Below are positions 17,770 through 24,912 of a stretch of 54,614 nucleotides of DNA, piece by piece (positions within the stretch are counted from its first letter, which is position 1; each line of letters starts with the position of its first letter). The translations under genes were made by a program, and so were the position numbers. This stretch comes from Acidimicrobiales bacterium. Lineage in GTDB: Bacteria; Actinomycetota; Acidimicrobiia; Acidimicrobiales; VFJN01. The notes under the pieces are model-generated. The model saw only the letters and a list, made by a program, of their open reading frames with translations. It was not told where the DNA came from and searched no databases. The DNA lies in assembly GCA_035316325.1 (NCBI GenBank), contig DATHJB010000136.1:1-54614 (forward strand), in the 5' to 3' direction.

Positions 17770-18971
17770 CGCCCGGAGAGCTCGCGCAGGTTCTCGCGGA
17801 GGGCCTTGCGGCGCTCGTCGGCCGTGAGGCCGGCGAAGTCGGGCAGCCAGGCCCGGGGCTCGGCCAGTCCCTCCGGGTGGGGGAAGTCGGACCCGAGCAG
17901 GATCCGATCGGCGCCGATGTGGCCACGTAGGTCGACGATGTCGTCCTCGTAGAAGGCCGCGATCCACACATGCTCGACGAACGACTCCACCGGGTCGCGC
18001 TCGAAGAGCTGTGGCGTCTTGCCGTAGCTCGAGCGGAAGCGCCGGATCAGGTCGTGCACCCACCCGGCTCCCAGCTCGAGGCTGGCGACCCGCAGCTCGG
18101 GGTGCCGGTCGAAGATGCCGTGGCACACCATCGCCGCGATCATGTCGAAGATCGGTCGCTCGATGTTGACCGAGAGCACCTCGGTGAGGGGCGAGCTCTT
18201 GAGGCCCGAGTAGCGGCTGGACTCGCCCCAGTCACGGATGTACTTGCCGTAGCCGGAGTCGGCCGCGTGGATGGCGGCGACGACACCGGCCTCGGCGAGC
18301 ATGGCCCAGACCCGGTCGTGGGCCCGGTCACCGGGCGACCGGGGGCTGCCGGGGACGGCCACCGGCGCCGGCCGGAAGGTCACGAAGCGGGCGCCCCGGT
18401 CGAGCGCCCGCTGCACCTCGGCCTCGGCCCGCACGGGGTCGACGAGCGAGATCATGGGGCCGGTCTGGATGCGACCGTCGCGGTCGTAGCCCCAGTCGTC
18501 GTCGAGCCAGCGGTTGTAGGCGCCGAACACGGCGTAGAGCGCGGCGGGGTCGTCGAGCAGCATCTCCTCGAGCCCGAGGCCCAGGCTCGGCAGCAGCCAG
18601 GTGAAGTCCACCCCCTGCCGGTCCAGCAGCGCGACGCGCTCGTCGCGATCGCGGTACTCGGGCTGCAGCGGGTGCATGGCGATGATGTCCCTGATCGGGG
18701 CGCCTTCGACGTTCTCGGCGCGGAAGTACCGCTCGAGCGATCCGGGGACCCCGACTGGGTCGTAGGTCGGGTTCGGCACGACGGTCAGGAGACGGTCGTT
18801 GACGAGGAGCGTGCGCCGTCCACCCATCTCGATCCAGCGCACGACATGACGGAACTCGGGGTCGAGATAGCGGGTGAGGGCGTCCTCCGCCTCGTAGTAG
18901 TGCTCGTCGGCGTCGTAGAGGCCGTAGTCGACCACGGGCGCTTCGGCCCTCGTCTCCCCGGCGAGCGACAT
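17766..18971 (-). CDS. Amidohydrolase-family metal-dependent protein (COG2159-like)
   Basis: 401-residue TIM barrel. Possible metal ligands: DADEHYYE at about residue 20, AIHAADSG in the middle and LLGSDFPHPEG toward the end, the pattern of amidohydrolase-2 enzymes such as ACMSD-type decarboxylases. Hydrolysis or non-oxidative decarboxylation of a ring or acyl intermediate is possible. ATG at 18971 follows GGAGGA (reverse strand). The palindrome at 18988-19003 lies just upstream and overlaps the expected promoter. Confidence 0.82.
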   Translation of the reverse strand: MSLAGETRAEAPVVDYGLYDADEHYYEAEDALTRYLDPEFRHVVRWIEMGGRRTLLVNDRLLTVVPNPTYDPVGVPGSLERYFRAENVEGAPIRDIIAMHPLQPEYRDRDERVALLDRQGVDFTWLLPSLGLGLEEMLLDDPAALYAVFGAYNRWLDDDWGYDRDGRIQTGPMISLVDPVRAEAEVQRALDRGARFVTFRPAPVAVPGSPRSPGDRAHDRVWAMLAEAGVVAAIHAADSGYGKYIRDWGESSRYSGLKSSPLTEVLSVNIERPIFDMIAAMVCHGIFDRHPELRVASLELGAGWVHDLIRRFRSSYGKTPQLFERDPVESFVEHVWIAAFYEDDIVDLRGHIGADRILLGSDFPHPEGLAEPRAWLPDFAGLTADERRKALRENLRELSGR

Positions 18972-18987
18972 GGCTGTTCCTCCACAG

Positions 18988-19003
18988 TTGACGAACTCGT
19001 CAA
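18988..19003. promoter_or_regulatory. Regulon palindrome, site 3
   Basis: TTGACGAACTCGTCAA, both outer 6-bp half-sites (TTGACG/CGTCAA) perfect, with a central mismatch. Sits 17 bp upstream of the amidohydrolase start and downstream of the ACAD gene that ends at 19045, so it should control only the leftward trio. Confidence 0.8.
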
Positions 19004-19044
19004 GTATGTCACCCCGGGCTCGATCGGCAAAGGCCGACCGTCGC

Positions 19045-20082
19045 TCAACCGGTGATCGTGGGGAACAGCTCGTCGGCGCCCCCGGCCACCAGGCCGGCGC
19101 CGAGGACGCGCCGCCACGACCGGGCGTCGCCGTACTCGTGGCGCCAGGCCCACAGGCGACGCGACATGTGGTGCAGGGGGTACTCGCGCGTGACCCCCAT
19201 CGCCCCGTGCACCTGGTGGGCCGCCCTCGTCGCCTCGACCGCGGCCTCGTCGGCGACCACCTTGGCCGCGGCGACCGCGACGTCCGCCGGGCCACGGGCC
19301 AGCTCCCGCCCCGCCACGTCGGCCGCCATCGCGGCCCGCGCCGCCGCCTCGGCGACCGAGACCAGATGGTGCTGGACGGCCTGGAAGGCGGCGATCGGGC
19401 GACCGAACTGCTGGCGAGCGTGCGCGTAGTCGACGGTCAGCTCGCCGAGCCGATCCAGCGCGCCGGCGGCCATCGCGACCCGGGTGAGCGCCCCGCGGCA
19501 CCGCAGCGCCCTCCCGTCCACGCCGGCGGGTGCCGTGGCGTGCTCGAGATCGGCCAGGTCGACGGCGAAGCGCACGCGGTCGCGCGGCTCCCCCGCCAGG
19601 TTCGACCGCGACGTGATGTCGAGCTGGTCGGGCGTCGCCGCCACGACGAGCCAGGCGGACGACGTGGGGACGAGCGCCAGGATCCGGGCGGCGCGGTGCG
19701 CCCAGGCCACGACGGCCTCGCCCTCGACGCGGCCGGCAGCCACGCGCAGCGCACCGGGGTCGGGCACGACGGTGGCCGGGCCCGAGCCCACCGGGAAGCC
19801 GACGCTCGCCGCGAGCCAGCCGGCGAGCACCCCCGTCTCGGCCACCGGCACCGGCGCCGCGTGGCGACCGACGGCCCGCAGCACGGCCAGCGCGTCGGCC
19901 AGCGTCCCGCCCGGGCCACCCGCGTCCTCCGGCACCGAGATCCAGGGGAACCCGGCCTGCGCCAGCGGGTCCCAGGCAGCGGCGCACCACCCCTCCGCCT
20001 CGGCGCGCTCGACGACCGCGAACGTGCAGGCCTCGGCGAGCAGGCGGTCGACGGTGTCGACGAGGACCGGGTCGACCTTCAC
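19045..20082 (-). CDS. Acyl-CoA dehydrogenase, small-type subunit of a probable heteromer
   Basis: 345 residues. Seen: FPWISVPEDAGGPGG, HARQQFGRPIAAFQAVQHH and AHQVHGAMGVTREYPLH, the short-ACAD signatures. Sequence is divergent and Ala-rich, with no SEPGAGSD segment, so it probably forms a heteromer with the neighbour at 20079-21230. GTG start at 20082 overlaps the partner's stop by 4 nt. Same arrangement as the 10122/11170 pair. Confidence 0.83.
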   Translation of the reverse strand: MKVDPVLVDTVDRLLAEACTFAVVERAEAEGWCAAAWDPLAQAGFPWISVPEDAGGPGGTLADALAVLRAVGRHAAPVPVAETGVLAGWLAASVGFPVGSGPATVVPDPGALRVAAGRVEGEAVVAWAHRAARILALVPTSSAWLVVAATPDQLDITSRSNLAGEPRDRVRFAVDLADLEHATAPAGVDGRALRCRGALTRVAMAAGALDRLGELTVDYAHARQQFGRPIAAFQAVQHHLVSVAEAAARAAMAADVAGRELARGPADVAVAAAKVVADEAAVEATRAAHQVHGAMGVTREYPLHHMSRRLWAWRHEYGDARSWRRVLGAGLVAGGADELFPTITG

Positions 20083-21230
20083 CGGCTTCGCAGGCCCTTG
20101 GCCACGACGGAGCGCAGGATCTCGTTCGTCCCGCCCCGGATGGTGAACGAGGGCGCGGTGAGCGTCGCGGCGACCAGGAGGCGCTCGAGCCCGGACTCGG
20201 CCGGCAGGCCGGGCTCGTGGTCGACGAGCGCCACCACCGCGTCCAGCACGTCCTGCTCGAACCGCGTCCCCACCTCCTTGACCAGCGCCGCCTGGAGCGA
20301 CGGCGCCTCCCCGCGGTCGACGGCCCGGGCGATCGACAGCGACAGGTTGTGCAGCACCCAGTACATCGCCCCCGCACCGCCCAGCAGGTCGACGACCTCG
20401 CCCGGCACATCACCCTGCTCGTGCGCCCGCAGCAGCTCCTCGACGACGAGATAGGTGCTCAGCCACCGATCCGGCCCACCGCGCTCGAACGCCAGCTCGG
20501 AGGTGTTCTGCGCCCAGCCGTCGCCCACCTCGCCCAGGACCAGGTCGCCGGGCACGAACACCTCGTCCAGCACGACCTCGCAGAAGTCGGCGCCGCCGTC
20601 GATGAAGGGGACGGGGTGGGCCTGGAGGCCGGGCGAGCGCAGGTCCACGATGAGCTGCGACAGGCCCAGGCGCTTGTCGCCGGTGTCCTCGATCGGCGAC
20701 GTGCGGCACAGGACGATGATCCAGTCGTTCTCGTGGGCGAGGGTCGTCCAGACCTTGCGCCCGGACACGACCCAGCCGTCGCCGTCGCGGATCGCCCGGG
20801 TCGACAGCGAGGCGAGGTCGCTGCCGCTGTCGGGCTCGCTCATCCCGATCGAGAACGACAGCTCGCCCCGGGCGATGCCGGGCAGGAAGCGCTGCTTCTG
20901 CGCCTCGGTCCCGTAGCGGGCGATGACGGGGCCCGACTGACGGTCGGCCACCCAGTGGTGCCCGATCGGCGCGCCCCAGCGGAGCAGCTCCTCGGTGACG
21001 ACGAAGCGGTCGACCGCGGTGCGGTCGTGGCCGCCGTAGCGCGTGGGGAGGGCCATGCCGAGCCAACCCCGCTCGCCGAGCCTGGCCGAGAAGGCGGGGT
21101 CCTTGGCACCGTTCATGCCGAGGCCGGGGGCGAACGACCCCCGCGGCAGCTCCTCGACCAGGAAGGCCCGGACCTCGGCCTGCAGCGCCCGCTCGCCTGC
21201 GGTGAGCTCGGTCGGCTCGAACTGGATCAT
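20079..21230 (-). CDS. Acyl-CoA dehydrogenase (large-type partner)
   Basis: 383 residues. Seen: MALPTRYGGHDRT, IGMSEPDSGSDLASLSTRA, SGRKVWTTLAHENDW and the C-terminal FTIRGGTNEILRSVVAKGL. The MCAD-type Glu of YEGT is absent. ATG at 21230. First gene of a two-gene ACAD operon read leftward from the palindrome at 21286-21301. Confidence 0.88.
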   Translation of the reverse strand: MIQFEPTELTAGERALQAEVRAFLVEELPRGSFAPGLGMNGAKDPAFSARLGERGWLGMALPTRYGGHDRTAVDRFVVTEELLRWGAPIGHHWVADRQSGPVIARYGTEAQKQRFLPGIARGELSFSIGMSEPDSGSDLASLSTRAIRDGDGWVVSGRKVWTTLAHENDWIIVLCRTSPIEDTGDKRLGLSQLIVDLRSPGLQAHPVPFIDGGADFCEVVLDEVFVPGDLVLGEVGDGWAQNTSELAFERGGPDRWLSTYLVVEELLRAHEQGDVPGEVVDLLGGAGAMYWVLHNLSLSIARAVDRGEAPSLQAALVKEVGTRFEQDVLDAVVALVDHEPGLPAESGLERLLVAATLTAPSFTIRGGTNEILRSVVAKGLRSR

Positions 21231-21285
21231 CGCCCGATGCCCTCGGCGCTCACGACGTGCACCGGACGCTCCGGTGCCCTCGGTC

Positions 21286-21301
21286 TTGACGATTCCGTCA
21301 A
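21286..21301. promoter_or_regulatory. Regulon palindrome, site 4
   Basis: TTGACGATTCCGTCAA in the 85-bp divergent region between the ACAD pair (21230) and the isochorismatase-like gene (21316). Confidence 0.8.
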
Positions 21302-21303
21302 GC

Positions 21304-21309
21304 TAAGCT
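21304..21309 (+). promoter_or_regulatory. -10-like hexamer for a leaderless start
   Basis: TAAGCT, a TANNNT element 6 nt before the GTG at 21316 and 2 bp after the palindrome. No ribosome-binding site can fit between them, which supports a leaderless mRNA. Confidence 0.45.
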
Positions 21310-21315
21310 CGCGAC

Positions 21316-21966
21316 GTGACGACCAACCCACCGGACCCGTCGACCACCGCCGTGCTGTTCGTGGAGTGCCAGAACGGTCTGCTCAGCGCCGAGCACACGA
21401 TCATGCACACCATCGCCAAGGCCGCCGCACCCGTCATCCCCGCGATGGCTCGGCTCGCCCAGGGGGCTCGGGCCGCGGGCATCCTCGTCGTGCACCTCAC
21501 CTACGTGCCGGTAGCCGGCAACCGCTCGAGCAACCGCCGGCCACCGCTGTTCGAGCGGCTGGTCGATGCCCAGGCCGACTGGCACGCGGACCACCCGGCC
21601 ACGCAGGTGATCCCCGAGATCGGGGTCGGCCCCGACGACCTCGTGCTCCCCCGCCACAGCGGCTTCTCGCCGACGTACGGCACCGAGACCTACAACCTGC
21701 TGAGGAACGTGGGGGTGCGCACGATCGTCTTCGCCGGCATCTCGGCCAACGTGGCGATCCCCGTCGCCTCCACCGAGGCGACGGACGAGGACTTCGACGT
21801 GGTCATCGCCCGCGACGCCGTCGCCGGCGCCCCGGCCGAGCACGTCGCATCGATGATGCGCCACACCCTGCCGTTCGTCGGCACCCTCTGGACGGTCGAC
21901 GACCTGCTGGCCGCCTGGGGCGTGGCGGCCCCGGCCCCGGCCCCAGCCGCGGCAGGACCTGGCTGA
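21316..21966 (+). CDS. Isochorismatase-like protein lacking the catalytic triad
   Basis: 216 residues with the isochorismatase/cysteine-hydrolase fold. The three catalytic residues of the family appear changed: Asp is Glu (LFVECQNG, residue 17), Lys is Arg (LVLPRHSGF, about 113) and Cys is Ala (GISANVAIP, about 147). The fold is otherwise well kept (TYGTETYNLLRNVGVRTIVF). It is therefore probably not a standard cysteine hydrolase. Actinobacteria carry similar proteins of unknown role. GTG start at 21316. Ends in an Ala/Pro tail. Confidence 0.8.
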   Translation: MTTNPPDPSTTAVLFVECQNGLLSAEHTIMHTIAKAAAPVIPAMARLAQGARAAGILVVHLTYVPVAGNRSSNRRPPLFERLVDAQADWHADHPATQVIPEIGVGPDDLVLPRHSGFSPTYGTETYNLLRNVGVRTIVFAGISANVAIPVASTEATDEDFDVVIARDAVAGAPAEHVASMMRHTLPFVGTLWTVDDLLAAWGVAAPAPAPAAAGPG

Positions 21967-21985
21967 CCGCGACCGGGCGAACGGG

Positions 21986-22007
21986 GGCGGGAGGACCACC
22001 ACCCGCC
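21986..22007. terminator. Possible hairpin between convergent genes
   Basis: GGCGGG and CCCGCC (6-bp stem, 10-nt loop) lie in the short gap between the convergent isochorismatase-like and SnoaL-like genes. There is no U-tract, so it is a weak candidate only. Confidence 0.25.
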
Positions 22008-22601
22008 TCAGGATGCCCGTGCGCCGAAGGTCATGTCGCTCAGCCGGGTGATCGGCGTGACGTCGTCGCGCCCGTACCAGGACGGCGTGGGCCGGTCCCC
22101 CGGCGCCGGTCGCGCCCAGTCGACCCACGGGCCCCAGTCGAGGCGCGAGAGCCGCGGCTCGTGCTCGGGGCCGTGCGCCTGGCAGGCCGCCGCGTACCGC
22201 TGGTTGAAGCGCTTCATGTCCTGCACGGTCCACCAGTCCTCCTCCGAGGACCACCTCCCGCCGCCCGCGTACTCGATGACCTGCAGCGACGGGAACTCGA
22301 TGGGCGGCTCCCCCGGCTCGAGGTGGTCCGCCCGGTTGCGCACCTCGTAGACGATCCGGTCGCCGTCGATCACATACCAGACCAGCACCGAGTACACGTG
22401 GGACGCGAACGACATCGTTCCCTCCAGGAACCGTTGGATCTCCGACGGCCCGTGGAACGTGCCCCAGAAGTGGTCGTGGTAGACGGCGTCGTCGGTGAAC
22501 AGCTGCGACCAGGCGATCCAGTCCTCCCCGGCGATCCCGGTCAGGAAGTAGCGGCGGAACGCCTCCTCGACCTCGGCGCGGTCGTGCCCGTCGTCGCTCA
22601 T
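22008..22601 (-). CDS. SnoaL/NTF2-like protein
   Basis: 197 residues. The N-terminal half reads as an NTF2-like cone fold (EAFRRYFLTGIAGEDWIAW, FTDDAVYHDHFWGTFHG), as in polyketide cyclases and ketosteroid isomerases. The C-terminal 70 residues are rich in Trp and Arg and not recognised. It could be an isomerase or hydratase of a cyclic substrate. ATG at 22601. It is alone in its transcription unit, reading away from the palindrome at 22644-22659. Confidence 0.78.
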   Translation of the reverse strand: MSDDGHDRAEVEEAFRRYFLTGIAGEDWIAWSQLFTDDAVYHDHFWGTFHGPSEIQRFLEGTMSFASHVYSVLVWYVIDGDRIVYEVRNRADHLEPGEPPIEFPSLQVIEYAGGGRWSSEEDWWTVQDMKRFNQRYAAACQAHGPEHEPRLSRLDWGPWVDWARPAPGDRPTPSWYGRDDVTPITRLSDMTFGARAS

Positions 22602-22643
22602 CGCGAGCCCTCCTCGGTGTAGACGTCCACCCCGCCAACGTAC

Positions 22644-22659
22644 TTGACAAAACCATCAA
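22644..22659. promoter_or_regulatory. Regulon palindrome, site 5
   Basis: TTGACAAAACCATCAA, in the 91-bp divergent region between the SnoaL-like gene (22601) and the SDR gene (22693). The inner positions are more AT-rich than in other copies. Confidence 0.75.
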
Positions 22660-22680
22660 GTTCTCGCCCACCCGAGCCGG

Positions 22681-22686
22681 TAGGGT
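22681..22686 (+). promoter_or_regulatory. -10-like hexamer for a leaderless start
   Basis: TAGGGT, a TANNNT element exactly 6 nt before the ATG at 22693; no Shine-Dalgarno sequence is present. Confidence 0.45.
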
Positions 22687-22692
22687 CACCGC

Positions 22693-23475
22693 ATGACCGT
22701 CGTCATCTCCGGTGCGGCATCGGGCATGGGCGCGGCCACAGCCGCCCGCCTCGCCGCCACAGGGCGTGTCGTCATCGGCGTCGACCGGGCCGGCAGCGAC
22801 GTCGACGCCGACCTCGGCACGGCGGCGGGCCGTCGCCGGGTGATCGAGGAGGTCGCGGGGCGAGAGATCGACGGCGTCGCCACGTTCGCCGGCGTGTCCG
22901 GCTTCGGAGGCCGCCAGGGCTCCACGGTGGTGTCCATCGACTACTTCGGCAGCATCGAGATCCTGGTCGGCCTCCGGCCTGCACTGGCCCGCACGGCCGG
23001 CGCCGCGGTCGCCATCAGCTCCAACGCGGCGACGACCGCGCCGAACGTGGACGACGACCTGGTCGACGCCTGCCTGGAGGGAGACGAGGAGCGGGCTCGT
23101 GCCCTCGCCGACGCGGTCGGCGGTCCCGCGGCCTACTCCTCGGCCAAGCTGGCGGTGGCCCGCTGGGTGCGGCGCCAGGCGCCCGGCCAACCCTGGGCCG
23201 GACGTGGCGTCCGGCTCAACGCCGTGGCGCCCGGGCACATCGAGACGGCGCTCACGGCGGAGATGCGCCAGGAGCCGGAGTCGGCGAGGGTCATCGAGCG
23301 GACACCCCTGCCCATCGGCCGGCCGGGCGGGCCCGACGACATCGCTGCGTTGGTGTCGCTCCTCCTCGGCGACGAGGGCCGGTTCTTCGTCGGATCGGTC
23401 GTCTACCTCGACGGCGGCACCGACGCCCTGCTCCGCCCCGACGACTGGCCCGCCCCCCGCCGCCGGCACCCCTGA
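22693..23475 (+). CDS. SDR-family oxidoreductase (3-alpha-hydroxysteroid-dehydrogenase-like)
   Basis: 260 residues. Seen: SGAASGMGAATAARL at the N-terminus, AISSNAATTAP, YSSAKLAVARW, and a long insert (DDDLVDACLEGDEERARAL) before the active-site Tyr. That insert and the GAASGMG start are typical of the short SDRs related to Comamonas 3-alpha-HSD/carbonyl reductase. Substrate is unknown. ATG at 22693, probably leaderless. The gene is alone and converges on the SnoaL-like gene at 23494. Confidence 0.84.
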   Translation: MTVVISGAASGMGAATAARLAATGRVVIGVDRAGSDVDADLGTAAGRRRVIEEVAGREIDGVATFAGVSGFGGRQGSTVVSIDYFGSIEILVGLRPALARTAGAAVAISSNAATTAPNVDDDLVDACLEGDEERARALADAVGGPAAYSSAKLAVARWVRRQAPGQPWAGRGVRLNAVAPGHIETALTAEMRQEPESARVIERTPLPIGRPGGPDDIAALVSLLLGDEGRFFVGSVVYLDGGTDALLRPDDWPAPRRRHP

Positions 23476-23493
23476 CCGCGACGGGAGCCCTGG

Positions 23494-23934
23494 CTAACCG
23501 TCCTCGCGGACGAACAGCGAGCGGGGGTCCCTGCCGTCGACGGTCACCCGGCGCTTCGAGAACCGCCAACGCCCGTCGGTGGCCCGGTACTCGTCGACGT
23601 AGCGGCCCCAGTGGTCGAGCCCGACGGCGGTGAGCACCAGGTAGTGGCAACGCCCCGTCGCCTCGGACGGGCTCAGCAGGTCGATCTGGTGCGTCGCCGT
23701 CATGTGGCGCAGGTACACGGGTGCGTCGCCGAAGTCGGCGCCGTCCCGGCTGGTCGTGAAGATCGAGCGGATCTCGTCGTGCCCCACCTTCGGCCCTGAG
23801 CCGGCCACGTCCATCACGGCATCCGGCGTGAACAGCTCGACCACCTCGTCGAACCGTCCGGTGTCCCCGTTGGCGTTGTACCGGGCCACGAGGTCCCGGA
23901 TCGACTCACGCGCCACGAGCGCCCACATCTCCAC
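23494..23934 (-). CDS. SnoaL-like (NTF2-fold) protein
   Basis: 146 residues. IRDLVARYNANGDTGRFDE and FTPDAVMDVAGSGP followed by GHDEIRSIF are typical of SnoaL_4-type proteins, a group including ketosteroid-isomerase-like and ring-hydroxylation-associated proteins. GTG at 23934 is chosen because AGGGAG lies 6 nt upstream; ATG at 23928 is an alternative. Last gene of a four-gene leftward operon starting at 28372. Confidence 0.82.
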   Translation of the reverse strand: MEMWALVARESIRDLVARYNANGDTGRFDEVVELFTPDAVMDVAGSGPKVGHDEIRSIFTTSRDGADFGDAPVYLRHMTATHQIDLLSPSEATGRCHYLVLTAVGLDHWGRYVDEYRATDGRWRFSKRRVTVDGRDPRSLFVREDG

Positions 23935-23972
23935 TGCAGTCTCCCTGGGTCGGCTGACGCCACCTTGCCCGC

Positions 23973-24902
23973 TCAGGGGCGGAACGCCTCCCGCGGGCGT
24001 TCGACCAGCTCGAACGGCACCCCGTCGGGATCGCTCAGGAAGCAGATCCACATGTCGGGCACCGGCGTACCCCGCAGCTCGATCGGCATCGGTGCCCGAT
24101 CGAAGGTCCAGCCGGCGGCGCACAGCGCCTCGTAGGACGCGCGGGTGTCGTCGACGCCCACCGCGGCGCGGTACAGGCCGGCGTGGTTGGGGTCGCGGGT
24201 GTGCCGTCCGTGGGAGGCGGGGGCGCGCCACTGGACCAGGATGGCCTCGAACGCTTCGTCGGGGAGCCGCAGGCGCACCGCCTCGGCGTCCACGGAGTCG
24301 GCGCGGCCCAGGAAGGCGGCGTCCTTCAGGGACTCGGTGGCCAGCACCTCGAACCCCATCCCCTCGTACCACCGCCGCGAGCGCTCGAGGTCGGTGCAGG
24401 TGATCCGAAGGTGCCGCATGCGGGTCTCGTCCTCGGGCACGGTGGCGTCGGCCACCAGGTCGAGCGTCACGCCGGTGGCATCCCGCAGCGTCGTCCACTC
24501 GGTGCCGAACGGCGACCGTCCCGTCCCCACGACGGCGCACCCCAGCCCGCCGAGGCGCTCGGTCACCTCGGGCAGGTCGGGCACCGAGACCCCGAGCGCC
24601 TGGATGCCGACCGCGGTCGGATCGTCGACGGGACGGCCGGTGAGCGGCGGGTCGATCCAGCTCTGCACCTCGACCGCGGGGCTCGTCCGTGGACCACGGG
24701 CGTCGAAGACGAAGTCCGCGCCGCCCTCCACCTCGCCGGGCAGACCGAGGATCGCACCGTCCGACCGCTCCACCGGGGTGCCCATCACACGCCGCATGGC
24801 CAGGCCCTCGACCAGGAACTGCGTCACCGGCCCGGTGTCCGAGCAGCAGTAGCAGACGTGCAGGAACCTCCGGGCCGGCCTGACGGCATCGTCGTGGGTC
24901 AT
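23973..24902 (-). CDS. Two-domain VOC (glyoxalase/extradiol-dioxygenase fold) protein
   Basis: 309 residues containing two VOC modules, residues about 12-150 (FLHVCYCCSDTGPVTQFLVE onward) and about 160-305 (RMRHLRITCTDLERSRRWYE onward, ending DPDGVPFELVERP). Metal ligands are plausible (His in FLHVCYC, Glu in FELVERP of the second domain). Two-domain architecture resembles extradiol ring-cleavage dioxygenases, but lyase, epimerase or resistance roles share it. ATG at 24902, 10 nt after the fused ACAD gene. Confidence 0.78.
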   Translation of the reverse strand: MTHDDAVRPARRFLHVCYCCSDTGPVTQFLVEGLAMRRVMGTPVERSDGAILGLPGEVEGGADFVFDARGPRTSPAVEVQSWIDPPLTGRPVDDPTAVGIQALGVSVPDLPEVTERLGGLGCAVVGTGRSPFGTEWTTLRDATGVTLDLVADATVPEDETRMRHLRITCTDLERSRRWYEGMGFEVLATESLKDAAFLGRADSVDAEAVRLRLPDEAFEAILVQWRAPASHGRHTRDPNHAGLYRAAVGVDDTRASYEALCAAGWTFDRAPMPIELRGTPVPDMWICFLSDPDGVPFELVERPREAFRP

Positions 24903-24912
24903 AGCATCTCCC

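Noticed and set aside
20217..22622. 801-codon open frame on the plus strand
   Set aside because: Antisense to an ACAD and overlapping the isochorismatase-like gene in another frame; composition is that of a GC shadow.
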